From assembly GCA_964610765.1 (NCBI GenBank), contig CAZSWS010000004.1, positions 6,093-70,092 of the forward strand: a DNA stretch of 64,000 nucleotides. The letters are read 5' to 3'. Positions 63,650 to 64,000 of this stretch are shown here, piece by piece. The position numbers and the translations under genes were made by a program. This DNA comes from CAZSWS01 sp964610765. GTDB lineage: Bacteria; Bacteroidota; Bacteroidia; Bacteroidales; Tannerellaceae. The notes beneath the pieces are model-generated. The model searched no databases. It was not told the DNA's origin and was given only the letters and a program-made list of their open reading frames with translations. Positions within the stretch are counted from its first letter, which is position 1, and each line of letters opens with the position of its first letter.

Positions 63650-63684
63650 AGGAGGGAGTAATCAATGCTTTCTCCTTTTTTTAT
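63650..63684 (+). terminator. Terminator after the thioredoxin-fold gene
   Basis: AGGAGGGAG (63650-63658) pairs with CTTTCTCCT (63668-63676) with two G-T pairs, followed by a T-run. Confidence 0.75.
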
Positions 63685-63821
63685 GCCTTTTTGTTAGGGA
63701 TTTGCCTTTTATTCCTACTTAAAGAAAATGACCGCATGAATGATATACCGTGTTTTAATTCCTTATATTTACGTCCGGTAGCTAAATGTGAAACAAAAAT
63801 CTTTTTATATAGCTATAGATT

Positions 63822-64000
63822 ATGAAGTCTAAAATCGTTCTTCTATTTTTACTGTTATCATCAATTGTGCTCTGTCAGGAGAAAACAATCTTTATCAAGG
63901 ATAGCTTAACACAAGGACCGGTGGTTTTTTCCACCGTACAGTTTGGGGGTAAAATAGGAGGAATCTATGCTGACGAAAACGGGAAGGCAATCATTCCTGA
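63822..64000 (+). CDS. Exported protein starting with a CarboxypepD_reg-like domain (partial)
   Basis: About 59 residues before the window ends. A signal peptide (MKSKIVLLFLLLSSIVLCQ) is followed by TIFIKDSLTQGPVVFSTVQFGGKIGGIYADENGKAIIP, the pattern of the carboxypeptidase regulatory-like or DUF4480 domain that starts many Bacteroidetes surface proteins and TonB-dependent receptors. Full nature cannot be told from this fragment. Confidence 0.7.
   Translation, partial: MKSKIVLLFLLLSSIVLCQEKTIFIKDSLTQGPVVFSTVQFGGKIGGIYADENGKAIIP

Overview
The window looks like chromosomal DNA of a Bacteroidales bacterium close to Bacteroides. It is AT-rich, carries a SusC/SusD pair and many lipoproteins with acidic residues after the lipobox Cys, lacks Shine-Dalgarno sequences, and has several matches to the Bacteroides promoter consensus (TTG/TTTG around -33, TAnnTTTG around -7). 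There is one run of exactly 100 N (50430-50529), inside atpD. I see no CRISPR array, integrase, transposase or phage gene.

Left part (1-18.2 kb): a host-glycan region. An exported TldD-like peptidase (partial) is followed by two surface lipoproteins, a CotH-type protein and an M60-like (enhancin/mucinase) metallopeptidase. Next come a GntR/FCD regulator on the minus strand and, divergent from it, a sialic-acid/mucin-glycan operon: sialate lyase, AGE-type epimerase, GH33 sialidase, GH20 hexosaminidase, NanM-like kelch mutarotase, GH2 beta-galactosidase and MFS transporter. Together the genes could cleave mucin protein, trim sialic acid, GlcNAc/GalNAc and Gal, import sialic acid and convert it to GlcNAc.

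Middle part (18.2-43.4 kb): hisG-D-C-B on the minus strand, preceded by a full attenuation leader (promoter, 19-aa peptide with five His in six codons, terminator hairpin); a FadL-like porin; YaaA; a DUF4270 lipoprotein with a short GT5 glycogen synthase; a SusC/SusD locus with an NHL lipoprotein, a DUF1735-like lipoprotein and a Big2/F5-8C lipoprotein but no enzyme; then DUF151 nuclease-like, CNT nucleoside transporter, rsmE and a CapA-like phosphatase on the plus strand; guaA and a GNAT on the minus strand.

Right part (43.4-64 kb): the F-type ATP synthase operon in the order beta-epsilon-(AtpI-like)-a-c-b-delta-alpha-gamma; tRNA-His; ffh-folD; a Gfo/Idh/MocA oxidoreductase; a cobalamin-uptake operon (riboswitch-btuB-btuG-like-btuF-btuC-btuD); a TIM-barrel protein of unknown role; a thioredoxin-fold protein without its Cys pair; and the start of a CarboxypepD_reg-type protein.

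The most unusual non-coding feature is an 88-bp element made of four 22-bp units, present twice (18484-18571 and 62709-62796) with one unit inverted between the copies.
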